Source of the DNA: an uncultured Adlercreutzia sp.
Lineage (GTDB): Bacteria > Actinomycetota > Coriobacteriia > Coriobacteriales > Eggerthellaceae
Reading direction: 5' to 3'
DNA: 14,056 bases
Assembly (NCBI GenBank): GCA_910589165.1
Contig: CAJUSP010000031.1
Coordinates: 1 to 14,056, forward strand
The translations under genes were made by a program, and so were the position numbers. The notes below the pieces were generated by a model. It worked only from the letters and a program-made list of their open reading frames with translations. It was not told where the DNA came from and did no database searches. Of this stretch, positions 1 through 6,369 are shown piece by piece; the stretch's first letter is position 1; each line of letters begins with the position of its first letter.

Positions 1-1
1 G

Positions 2-673
2 CAGAGTCTTGAAGCGTACCGCGATGGCCTCAATAAGGAGGAGCTCGCTTACCACGACGGCACGCTGAACTTATACGAAGAGCTCCAGTCTCAAGCAGAG
101 GAAGCAATAGACCGCGATATTCAATGGCTTAAAAGCGATTATGATGCGCGTCTAGCGGCAATTTCGCTGGAGGGCGACGATAAAACCGCCTTGGCCGAGG
201 CTTCGGCTGCGGCGGAGGCGCTGTCTGCTGAGATAATTGCCGACTCTTCAGTTGCCCCCATTTGGTCGGACGAAAGCGAGAGGGACGGCTTCGTATCGAA
301 GTGCACTGCTAAGGCCAACGACGCAAATGCAAAGATCACCGAAATTGAGGAGAGAGAGGCGGCGGAAAAGGCTGCGAAAGAAGAAGCTGAGCGCAAGACT
401 GCAGAAGAGGAGGCAGCCCGCAAGGCTGCTGAAGCAGCCGCTGCCGAGGGAAGCGGCAGTTCTTCGAAAGGATCGAGCAACGGAGGCGGATCGTCTTCCA
501 AGTCAAGCTCTTCAAGTAAAGGTTCCTCTTCCAGCAGCAGCTCGGGCTCTTCTCATAGTTCTTCCAGCGGCAGTGGAAGTGCGAGCGGCTCCAACGATGA
601 CCCGCAGTACCGCGAGCTTCCCGAGATTACCGAAGAGGATTGGTATTCCATCCCCGAGGACGAAGAAATATAG
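2..673 (+). CDS. Ser-rich coiled-coil hypothetical protein (5' end outside window)
   Basis: The frame is open from the left edge to a TAG at 671-673, giving 223 visible residues; the true start lies upstream. A TTG at 191 could start the frame, but open, protein-like sequence continues left of it, so I treat the gene as 5'-truncated by the window. Visible parts in order: a charged helical stretch (residues ~1-65), an Ala/Glu/Lys-rich probable coiled coil (~100-150), a low-complexity Ser/Gly tract with interspersed Lys and His (~152-198), and an acidic tail ending in E-D-E-E-I. Its codons (TCT, TCA, AAA, GAT, ATA, AAT) are less GC-biased than those of every later gene, which may mean foreign origin or relaxed selection on the Ser tract. 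Ser-rich linkers of this sort are common in exported or surface proteins, but no enzymatic domain, anchor or signal is visible here. Function unknown. Confidence 0.75.
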   Translation, partial: QSLEAYRDGLNKEELAYHDGTLNLYEELQSQAEEAIDRDIQWLKSDYDARLAAISLEGDDKTALAEASAAAEALSAEIIADSSVAPIWSDESERDGFVSKCTAKANDANAKITEIEEREAAEKAAKEEAERKTAEEEAARKAAEAAAAEGSGSSSKGSSNGGGSSSKSSSSSKGSSSSSSSGSSHSSSSGSGSASGSNDDPQYRELPEITEEDWYSIPEDEEI

Positions 674-727
674 GACACTGTCGGCCTAAGTATCCTTGGA
701 GTTTCCGCCGCCGGTGGGATTCCGGTT

Positions 728-769
728 GCTATGGGGCGAAAAGTACAAATATTCGCCCCATAGCTTTTT
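728..769 (+). terminator. Rho-independent terminator of the Ser-rich gene
   Basis: A perfect 13-bp stem (728-740 with 752-764, core ATGGGGCGAA / TTCGCCCCAT) encloses an 11-nt loop and is followed at once by TTTTT (765-769). It lies 54 bases after the stop of the upstream gene. On the minus strand the stem is not followed by a T run, so it should act mainly on plus-strand transcripts. Confidence 0.9.
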
Positions 770-796
770 ACAGAAGGAATGAGTTCTATTGAAGAG

Positions 797-870
797 TGGC
801 TGGGGTACTAGGATTCGAACCTAGGTAGCTGGTACCAAAAACCAGAGTCCTGCCGTTGGACGATACCCCA
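797..870 (-). tRNA. tRNA-Gln (anticodon UUG)
   Basis: Read on the minus strand from 870, the sequence folds as a cloverleaf. The acceptor stem is TGGGGTA (870-864) with TACCCCA (807-801). The D stem is GTCC/GGAC. The anticodon stem CTGGT/ACCAG holds the 7-base loop TTTTGGT, giving anticodon TTG. The T stem CTAGG/CCTAG holds loop TTCGAAT. The discriminator is G and CCA is encoded (799-797). U at position 1 with a weak first pair is typical of bacterial tRNA-Gln. It lies 24 bases downstream of tRNA-Lys and is probably cotranscribed with it. Its 3' end faces the less GC-rich Ser-rich gene. Confidence 0.97.
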
Positions 871-894
871 GTGCCGTATCGATGCGGAAGGAAA

Positions 895-970
895 TGGTGG
901 GCCCTGCGGGGATCGAACCCGCGACCTTGGGATTAAAAGTCCCCTGCTCTACCGACTGAGCTAAAGGCCC
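895..970 (-). tRNA. tRNA-Lys (anticodon UUU)
   Basis: Read on the minus strand from 970, this is a 76-nt cloverleaf. The acceptor is GGGCCTT with AGGGCCC (one G-U pair), the D stem GCTC/GAGC, the anticodon loop CTTTTAA giving anticodon TTT, the T stem GCGGG/CCCGC with loop TTCGATC, then discriminator A and encoded CCA. The anticodon stem GGGGA/TCCCA leaves a G-A apposition at 27-43, a small irregularity that does not change identity. It is the first gene after the promoter at 993-1021. Confidence 0.97.
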
Positions 971-992
971 ACGATGCTTCACGCAAGCGTAT

Positions 993-1021
993 AGTTTACC
1001 GCGCGCCCGATGCGCGGTCAA
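993..1021 (-). promoter_or_regulatory. Promoter of the tRNA-Lys / tRNA-Gln unit
   Basis: On the minus strand, TTGACC (1021-1016) is separated by exactly 17 bases from TAAACT (998-993), a good sigma-70-type match. It would start transcription about 15 bases before the tRNA-Lys 5' end. The spacer is very GC-rich, and a GC-rich stretch near the -10 is common in stable-RNA promoters. Confidence 0.7.
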
Positions 1022-1200
1022 TGAGGCTTTTCTGACCGTGGCGGCTTTTCCATCGGGCGGCCAACGAGTGCGTGACGGTCGGAATGCCGCAGTTTCCTAG
1101 CGCCCCCAAGGTGGCCTACCATCAGGGCAACCTATGAACCTGCGCGCAGAATAGACCTGCCGAGCAGGCTTGCGCGCGGAATGCGAAGAAAGGGGCGCTT

Positions 1201-2874
1201 ATGTCTCGGTCGACCCAGGAAAATGCCGCAGCCATCGAGGCGGCCATCGCGGCCAACGACGAGCGGGCTTTCGAGGCCTCGGTGGCGGGGATGTCGCCGT
1301 TCGAGGTGAAGAACCTGCTTGTATCCTACGCCAAAGAAGGCGACAAAGCCTCGGCTCGCACGCTGCTGAACGCGGGGCGTGGCAACCCGAACTGGATTGC
1401 CACGCGCCCGCGCGAGGCCTTCTTCCTACTGGGCGCCTTCTCCCTGGAAGAGGCGCGCCGGGCCCTAAGCCTGCCGCTGGGGCTGGCGGGCATGCCGCAG
1501 AAAGCCGGCTGCGCCGAGCGCTTCCAAGCCTTCCTGAAGGCCCACGACGGCGAGCCGGGTGCGGCGTTTCTCGCCCAGGCCTACGACTACCTGGTAGGCG
1601 AGGGCTTCGTCGCTGACGACTTCGTGCAGGAGTGGTCCCAGGGCATCGCCGGCTGCGAGTACCCCATGCCCGACCGTATCCTCGCCAACACCGAGGCCAT
1701 CGTGAACCGCTACCTCGTAGGCGCGGTGTGCGACGGCCAGGCGCCGGCGGAACCGGTGGATCTGTTCGCCACCGAGGGCGGCACGGCGGCCATGTGCTAT
1801 CTGTTCTACAGCCTGAAGTGCAACTTCCTCGTGAACCCGGGCGACCGCATGGCGCTTATGACGCCCATCTTCACGCCCTATTTGGAAATTCCGCACCTGA
1901 ACGATTACGACCTCGATGTCGTGAACATCAACGCCACTACCGATACAGCCGACGGCGAGCACGCCTGGCAGTACCCCGACAGCGAGATCGAGAAGCTGGC
2001 CGACCCCTCCATCAAGCTGTTGTGCCTGGTGAACCCCTCGAACCCGCCCTCCTACGCCATGGACGAGCGCTCGCGGAAAAAGCTTGTGGAGGTGGTGCAG
2101 AAGCACAACCCGAACCTGCTCATCATCACTGACGACGTCTACGGCACCTTCGTGCCCCACTACCGCTCGGTGTTCGCCGACCTGCCGCGCAACACGGCCT
2201 GCGTGTACTCGTTCTCGAAGTACTTCGGCGCCACAGGCTGGCGCCTGGCCACCATCGCCGTGGCCCGCGACAACCTCTTCGACGAGCTTATCGGCAAGCT
2301 GCCCGAGGCCAAGAAGCAGGTGCTCGCCGCTCGCTACCAGTCGCTGACCGACGACATCGCGCGCGTGCGCTTCATCGATCGCATGGTGGCCGACTCGCGG
2401 CTCGTGGCCCTGAACGGCACCGCTGGCTTGGGCACGCCCCAGCAGGTGCAGATGTCGCTGTTCGCTCTGCAGGAGCTGATGGACAAAGACGGCATCTACC
2501 GCACGCAGATGCGGCAGCTCGTCACCGACCGCCTCGCCTGCCTGTGGAAGAGCCTCGGGTTCACCCTCGAGCCCGACCCGCTGCGCGCCGGCTACTACTC
2601 GGTCATCGACCTGGGGCTGTGGGCGAGCCGCCTGTACAGCGACGACTTCGCCGCGTGGCTCAAGAAGAACTACGCCTCCCTCGACATCGTGGTGCGCCTG
2701 GCCCGCGACACGGGCATCGTCGTCATGGACGGCCCGGGCTTCGACGCCCCCGACTGGTCGGTGCGCGTGTCGCTGGCGAACCTGGACATCGATGCCTACG
2801 AGCAGATTGGCACCCACATCACCGCTATGCTGGCCGACTATGCCGAGGTGTGGAAGGCAGAGACAGCCAAGTAG
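1201..2874 (+). CDS. asdA: Aspartate 4-decarboxylase (PLP-dependent)
   Basis: This 557-residue protein carries the hallmarks of aspartate 4-decarboxylase, a fold-type I PLP enzyme that converts L-aspartate to L-alanine and CO2 and often has side aminotransferase activity. Visible motifs: G-R-G-N-P-N-W at 59-65, T-E-G-G-T-A-A-M near 196, N-P-S-N-P-P-S near 277, D-D-V-Y at 311-314, and S-F-S-K-Y-F-G-A-T-G-W-R with the Schiff-base lysine at K340. A late V-R-V-S-L (R522) is the likely substrate-carboxylate arginine. Length fits the family (roughly 530-560). The ATG at 1201 is preceded by AAAGGGG (1189-1195) with a 5-nt gap. It appears monocistronic: tRNAs diverge upstream, and the next promoter begins at the base after its stop. 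No AspT-type aspartate/alanine antiporter gene, the classical partner in proton-motive decarboxylation, is present here. I see no convincing promoter in 1022-1188; a short CCTGC/GCAGG hairpin at 1156-1168 lies in the leader. Confidence 0.93.
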   Translation: MSRSTQENAAAIEAAIAANDERAFEASVAGMSPFEVKNLLVSYAKEGDKASARTLLNAGRGNPNWIATRPREAFFLLGAFSLEEARRALSLPLGLAGMPQKAGCAERFQAFLKAHDGEPGAAFLAQAYDYLVGEGFVADDFVQEWSQGIAGCEYPMPDRILANTEAIVNRYLVGAVCDGQAPAEPVDLFATEGGTAAMCYLFYSLKCNFLVNPGDRMALMTPIFTPYLEIPHLNDYDLDVVNINATTDTADGEHAWQYPDSEIEKLADPSIKLLCLVNPSNPPSYAMDERSRKKLVEVVQKHNPNLLIITDDVYGTFVPHYRSVFADLPRNTACVYSFSKYFGATGWRLATIAVARDNLFDELIGKLPEAKKQVLAARYQSLTDDIARVRFIDRMVADSRLVALNGTAGLGTPQQVQMSLFALQELMDKDGIYRTQMRQLVTDRLACLWKSLGFTLEPDPLRAGYYSVIDLGLWASRLYSDDFAAWLKKNYASLDIVVRLARDTGIVVMDGPGFDAPDWSVRVSLANLDIDAYEQIGTHITAMLADYAEVWKAETAK

Positions 2875-2902
2875 TTGCACATAGCTAACACTTTGCTATA
2901 AT
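2875..2902 (+). promoter_or_regulatory. Promoter of the ABC transporter operon
   Basis: A perfect TATAAT at 2897-2902 lies 16 bases after TTGCAC (2875-2880), which directly abuts the asdA stop codon. The -35 is only a partial match, which may mean activator dependence. Transcription would start near 2909, giving a leader of about 70 bases that carries the repeats and hairpin listed next. Confidence 0.65.
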
Positions 2903-2936
2903 CGCGAAAGTTACAACCGTCTAACAATCGCGAGAG
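2900..2936 (+). repeat. Paired TCGCGA repeats around the ABC operon start site
   Basis: AATCGCGAAAG (2900-2910) recurs as AATCGCGAGAG (2926-2936), 10 of 11 bases identical, 26 bases apart (about 2.5 helical turns). Each contains the palindrome TCGCGA. The first copy overlaps the -10 box and the probable start site. Between them lies an inverted GTTA (2910-2913) / TAAC (2922-2925). The arrangement looks like an operator for a dimeric regulator, but no regulator gene is adjacent to assign. Confidence 0.4.
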
Positions 2937-2938
2937 AC

Positions 2939-2964
2939 GATGTGTGCCCCACCGGGCGCACATC
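2939..2964 (+). promoter_or_regulatory. Leader hairpin just before the ABC ATPase ribosome site
   Basis: GATGTGTGCCC (2939-2949) pairs with GGGCGCACATC (2954-2964) over 11 bp with one G-U pair and a CACC tetraloop. It ends 4 bases before the Shine-Dalgarno AAAGGGG (2969-2975). No T run follows, so it is not a terminator. It could stabilise the mRNA 5' end or influence translation initiation. An in-frame ATG at 2940 lies inside the stem and is probably not the start. Confidence 0.5.
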
Positions 2965-2981
2965 GGGCAAAGGGGCAGCTC

Positions 2982-3683
2982 ATGGCGTTTCTGGAGGTGC
3001 GGGATATCCGTAAGAGCTACGGCGAGGGCGATGCGTGCACCGAGGTTCTGAAGGGCATTACGACCACGCTCGATGCCGGCGCCTTCGCCGTGCTGCTCGG
3101 CCCCTCCGGCTCGGGCAAGTCGACCTTCTTGAACCTGGTGGGAGGGTTGGAGCACGCCGATGCGGGCTCTATCGTCGTCGACGGCGACGACATCACGGCG
3201 CTCTCGCCGCGCGAGGTAGGGGAGTACCGTCGCCGCCAGCTCGGCTTCGTGTTCCAGTTCTACAACCTGGTGCCCGACCTGACAGTGCGCGAGAACATCG
3301 AGGTATGCGCGCACCTAAGCGACAGCCCGCTGCCCCTCGAAGACCTGCTGCACTCGCTTGGCCTGTGGGAGCAGCGCCGCAAGTTCCCCCGCCAGATATC
3401 CGGCGGTCAGCAGCAGCGTTGCGCCATCGGTCGCGCGCTCGTGAAGAACCCGCGCCTGCTGCTGTGCGACGAGCCCACCGGCGCGCTTGACTACCAAACA
3501 TCCCTGGAGATCCTCGACCTTATGGAGCGTGTCAACCGCGACTTCGGCGCCACCATCATCGTGGTCACCCACAACGACGCCATCGCCCGCATGGCCACCC
3601 GTGTGCTGCGCCTGCACGACGGCCTGCTCGTTGAAGATGTGGCCAACGATGCGCCCCAGGCTGTCGCCACCTTGGAGTGGTAG
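2982..3683 (+). CDS. ABC transporter ATP-binding protein (LolD/MacB/FtsE class)
   Basis: A 233-residue cytoplasmic ATPase that would power the permease encoded two bases downstream. Motifs: Walker A G-P-S-G-S-G-K-S-T (40-48), Q-loop F-Q (91-92), signature I-S-G-G-Q-Q-Q-R (139-146), Walker B ending L-C-D-E-P (D163-E164), D-loop G-A-L-D (167-170), and switch histidine H197 in V-T-H-N-D. This motif set, with the short length and an FtsX-type partner, places it in the LolD / MacB / FtsE / Bce-type branch, which mediates mechanotransmission or export rather than solute uptake. I chose ATG 2982 over the in-frame ATG 2940, because AAAGGGG (2969-2975) lies 6 bases before 2982, while 2940 lies in a hairpin and lacks a ribosome site. 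The substrate cannot be read from the sequence. Confidence 0.9.
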   Translation: MAFLEVRDIRKSYGEGDACTEVLKGITTTLDAGAFAVLLGPSGSGKSTFLNLVGGLEHADAGSIVVDGDDITALSPREVGEYRRRQLGFVFQFYNLVPDLTVRENIEVCAHLSDSPLPLEDLLHSLGLWEQRRKFPRQISGGQQQRCAIGRALVKNPRLLLCDEPTGALDYQTSLEILDLMERVNRDFGATIIVVTHNDAIARMATRVLRLHDGLLVEDVANDAPQAVATLEW

Positions 3684-3685
3684 CC

Positions 3686-5986
3686 ATGGCCAGCCCTCTC
3701 ATCCACCGCCTGCCGCGCGAGCTCGTCCACAACCTGGGCCGCTATGCCGGCATCTTCCTGCTCATTGCCGTGTCCATCGGGTTCGTCTCGGGCTTTCTGG
3801 TGGCAGCCTCCTCCATCGAGCGCATGATCGGCGCCGTGGCCGACACCTACCACGTGGAAGACGGCCAGTTCACTACGGCCTTTCGCGCCAGCGACGAGGC
3901 ATTGGCCGCCGTGGAGGACTTGGGCGTGACCGTCGAGGAGAACTTCAGCCACGACGAGGATCTCCGCTGGACGCTGCCCGAGGGCGCCGAGTCCGACGCC
4001 GCCGACAGCGGCACCGTGCGCGTCTTTGAGAACCGCACCACTTTCAACCAGGCCGCCTACGCGGAAGGCACCGCCCCCGCCCGCGCCGATGAGATAGCCC
4101 TCGACCGCGTTTTCTGCGCCCATGCCGGGCTGACGGTGGGAGACGCGGTAGACGCGGCCGGAAGCACCTTCACCCTGAGCGGCATCTGCACGCTCTCCGA
4201 CTACTCGGCTCTCTTCGAGGACAACGGCGACTTCGTCTTCAACGCGCTCACCTTCTCTATCGCCCAGGTGACGCCAGAGGCCTTCGACGATATGCCCGGC
4301 ACACCTACGTATACTTACGCCTATTTCACCGATAGCCCCCTCACCGACGCCCAGGCGGCCGACCTGCTGGAAGACATCGCCCAAACCCTCGCCGACCACG
4401 ACACGGCGGTGCTCTCGCTGATGACGGCCCAGGCGAACAACGCCATCAGCTATGCCGGCGACGATGTCCAGGGCGACCAGCTGATGTGGAAAGTCATGCT
4501 GTTTCTGCTCGTGGTCATCATGGCCTTTGTGTTCGTGGTGCTTACCGGCGCCAACATTGAGGCGGAGAGCGCCATCATCGGCACGCTTTTGGCCTCGGGC
4601 TACCGCAAGCGCGAGCTGCTCTGCCATTATCTGGCGCTGCCGGCGCTCGTAGGCGTGGCCGCTGCGGCGGTGGGCAACATCGCCGGCTACGGCTGGCTCT
4701 CTGCCCCCATGCGCGATCTGTACTACAACTCCTACAGCCTGCCTCCCTACGAGGCAGTTTTCAATCCCGAAGTCTTCGTCCTCACTACGGTGGTACCCGT
4801 GGTGCTGCTCGTCGGCATCACGTTCGCAGGGCTTCTGCGGAAGCTGCGCTGCACGCCTTTGGAGTTCCTGCGCCACGAGACCACGCGAAAGAGTCGCCGA
4901 CGCGGCGTGGCTCTGCCCGAGCGCTGGCCCTTCGCCGTCCGTTTCCGCCTGCGGGTGTTCCTCTGCAGCTTGTCGAACTATGTCACGCTGTTTCTGGGCC
5001 TGGTCTTCGCCAGCCTGTTGCTCGTGTTCGGGCTCTGCCTCATGCCCGTCATCGAGCACTATGCGGAAAACCTGCAGAGCGATCTGGTGGCCGAGCACCA
5101 GTATGTGCTGAAGGTCCCGGTTGAGATTGAGGCCGATGACGCCGCCGCCGACCAGGCCGAGAAGTTCGCGGCCACCACGCTGGAGACGGCCCGCGCCCTG
5201 GGCGACTCCAGCGAGGAGGTGACCGTCTACGGCGTCACTGAAGGCTCCGCCTACTGGAAGGACCTCGACGTGTCCGACGGCCGCATCGTGGCCGGCCGCG
5301 GCTTGGCGGAGAAGTGCGCCATAGCCCTGGGCGAGCCCGTCGCCTTCGAAGACAAGCTCGACGATGAGACCTACGAGTTTACCGTGGACGGCACCTACGG
5401 AAGCGCCTCGAACACCAACTTGTATATGAGCCTGGAGACGTTCAACCGCTTATTCGGCAAAAGCGCCGATTACTTCAACGGGTATGTGTCTGACGAGGCG
5501 CTGGCCCTCGACGATTTGTACGTGGTCAGCGATCTTACCCCCGATTCCATGGACAAGATCGTCAGCCAAATGCGCAACTCGATGGGCTCGATGACGTACC
5601 TGCTCACCACACTGGCGGCCATTGTCTACGTCGTGCTCATCTTCCTGCTTACGAAGACGGTCATCGACCGCAACGCCCGAGCCATCGCCTATTTGAAGGT
5701 GTTCGGCTATCGACCAGCCGAAGTCAACCGTCTTTACCTGCGCTCCATAACCACAACCGTTATCGTGTCGGTGATTGCCTGCCTGCCGCTGGTGGTCGGC
5801 GCCATTGCGCTTCTGGTAAAGGTGGTGTTCATGGAGTATGCCGGCAACTTCGAGATTGTCATACCGCCCGCGCAGCTTGCGCTCACCGTTTTTGTGGGCA
5901 TTGCCTGTTACGGCGTGGTGGCTGTCGCGCATATGGCGCGCATTAAGCGTGTTCCGATGGCGTTGGCGCTTAAGGCCCAGGAATAG
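3686..5986 (+). CDS. FtsX/MacB-like ABC permease with two FtsX domains
   Basis: A 766-residue membrane protein, partner of the preceding ATPase. Hydrophobic segments in order: TM1 ~19-41, a ~220-residue extracytoplasmic region, TM2 ~270-290, TM3 ~316-336, TM4 ~362-384, TM5 ~432-456, a second ~180-residue extracytoplasmic region, then TM6 ~635-660, TM7 ~689-715 and TM8 ~731-752. This is two four-helix FtsX units in tandem in one chain, as in many Gram-positive exporters whose single permease replaces a LolC/LolE- or MacB-type dimer. A coupling-helix-like L-L-A-S-G-Y-R-K-R-E after TM2 is matched by L-K-V-F-G-Y-R-P-A-E after TM6. GGAG (3674-3677), inside the end of the ATPase gene, lies 8 bases before ATG 3686, so I prefer it to GTG 3677. 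Substrate unknown; antimicrobial peptide, lipoprotein or envelope-stress roles are all possible. Confidence 0.88.
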   Translation: MASPLIHRLPRELVHNLGRYAGIFLLIAVSIGFVSGFLVAASSIERMIGAVADTYHVEDGQFTTAFRASDEALAAVEDLGVTVEENFSHDEDLRWTLPEGAESDAADSGTVRVFENRTTFNQAAYAEGTAPARADEIALDRVFCAHAGLTVGDAVDAAGSTFTLSGICTLSDYSALFEDNGDFVFNALTFSIAQVTPEAFDDMPGTPTYTYAYFTDSPLTDAQAADLLEDIAQTLADHDTAVLSLMTAQANNAISYAGDDVQGDQLMWKVMLFLLVVIMAFVFVVLTGANIEAESAIIGTLLASGYRKRELLCHYLALPALVGVAAAAVGNIAGYGWLSAPMRDLYYNSYSLPPYEAVFNPEVFVLTTVVPVVLLVGITFAGLLRKLRCTPLEFLRHETTRKSRRRGVALPERWPFAVRFRLRVFLCSLSNYVTLFLGLVFASLLLVFGLCLMPVIEHYAENLQSDLVAEHQYVLKVPVEIEADDAAADQAEKFAATTLETARALGDSSEEVTVYGVTEGSAYWKDLDVSDGRIVAGRGLAEKCAIALGEPVAFEDKLDDETYEFTVDGTYGSASNTNLYMSLETFNRLFGKSADYFNGYVSDEALALDDLYVVSDLTPDSMDKIVSQMRNSMGSMTYLLTTLAAIVYVVLIFLLTKTVIDRNARAIAYLKVFGYRPAEVNRLYLRSITTTVIVSVIACLPLVVGAIALLVKVVFMEYAGNFEIVIPPAQLALTVFVGIACYGVVAVAHMARIKRVPMALALKAQE

Positions 5987-5987
5987 A

Positions 5988-6040
5988 AAAACTCCCGGGC
6001 TCGGCAGCGGGGAAGTCCGCTTGCTGAGCTCGGGAGTTTT
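5988..6040. terminator. Bidirectional terminator between ABC permease and microprotein genes
   Basis: A 19-bp stem pairs 5988-6006 with 6022-6040 (two G-U pairs, outer arms AAAACTCCC / GGGAGTTTT). Its top carries an inner stem GCGG (6007-6010) / CCGC (6017-6020) with loop GGAAGT. It begins 2 bases after the permease stop. The run of A on the left arm (5987-5991) and T on the right (6037-6040) provides a U tract on both strands, so it can also end the minus-strand transcript of the 26-aa gene, whose stop lies 16 bases away. Confidence 0.88.
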
Positions 6041-6056
6041 GCCGTGCGTAGGTGAG

Positions 6057-6137
6057 TTACGCGTGCTTGTAGCCGGTGTACACCGCCAGGGCCATGCAGA
6101 TAGCGCCTGTCCAGGCGAAGAAGCGATGCCATTTCAT
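6057..6137 (-). CDS. Putative 26-residue single-span membrane microprotein
   Basis: On the minus strand, ATG (6137-6135) opens a 26-codon frame ending in TAA (6059-6057). It is preceded by a perfect AAGGAG (6149-6144) with a 6-base gap, as good a ribosome site as any in the window. The peptide has a basic N-terminus (M-K-W-H-R), a hydrophobic and aromatic core from F6 to about Y23 long enough to cross a membrane once, and a basic tail ending Y-K-H-A. One Cys is at position 14. Its stop faces the bidirectional terminator. No clear promoter was found upstream on the minus strand, though the AT-rich repeat region at 6244-6298 could fire in both directions. I do not recognise the peptide. By analogy with known bacterial microproteins it may modulate a transporter; the neighbours are an ABC permease and a metal ATPase, but that is inference. 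Confidence 0.6.
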   Translation of the reverse strand: MKWHRFFAWTGAICMALAVYTGYKHA

Positions 6138-6243
6138 AAGGGTCTCCTTTGCATTTGGGGCCGAGTTGCGTTTGCCATGCTAGCACGACGGTTTTTGCGG
6201 CGGGGCGTGCCGTTTCGCGTCCGTGAACGTTTTGTCGCTGAGT

Positions 6244-6298
6244 GTTAGTTTAACCTAACTATGACTTGTTAACATAGGTAAACATGAGTTAACATAAT
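6244..6298 (+). promoter_or_regulatory. Promoter with phased GTTAAC-type operator repeats (metal ATPase operon)
   Basis: Three consecutive 10-bp units, GTTAACATAG (6268-6277), GTAAACATGA (6278-6287) and GTTAACATAA (6288-6297), sit one helical turn apart. Upstream, GTTAG-TTTAAC-CTAAC (6244-6259) forms a near-perfect 16-bp palindrome with a similar TTTAAC core. TTAACA (6269-6274) and CATAAT (6293-6298), 18 bases apart, each match sigma-70 consensus in 5 of 6 positions, so the repeats overlap both promoter boxes. This implies repression by a protein binding one face of the DNA. A second possible -10, TATGAT at 6345-6350, lacks a good -35. The operon downstream makes a metal-responsive repressor plausible, but no regulator gene is adjacent. 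Confidence 0.55.
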
Positions 6299-6369
6299 GC
6301 CAACAACGAAAAAAGAGGCCCATGCATTTTGCCGATGGTTTCGCTATGATCAGTCGGAAGTTGTTTTAT

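Noticed and set aside
452..595. Ser/Gly tract considered as a tandem repeat or CRISPR-like array
   Set aside because: The codons vary and there is no fixed repeat unit or spacer pattern; it is simply a low-complexity protein segment.
821..1021. 66-residue minus-strand frame
   Set aside because: It covers the two tRNA genes and their promoter; the translation is the typical false peptide produced by tRNA sequence.
1465..2880. 471-residue open frame on the minus strand
   Set aside because: Antisense shadow of asdA, whose plus-strand motifs are clear.
2910..2918. GTTACAACC shared with the leader at 6375-6383 as a possible common regulon motif
   Set aside because: A shared 9-mer is expected by chance in a window of this size, and in each place the bases are already part of another local structure.
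2940..2981. Upstream in-frame ATG extending the ABC ATPase by 14 residues
   Set aside because: The ATG lies in a hairpin stem and has no ribosome site, whereas ATG 2982 has AAAGGGG at a 6-base gap and gives the normal ABC N-terminus.
3491..5098. 535-residue open frame on the minus strand
   Set aside because: Antisense shadow of the ABC ATPase and permease; low-complexity His/Gln/Glu-rich translation.
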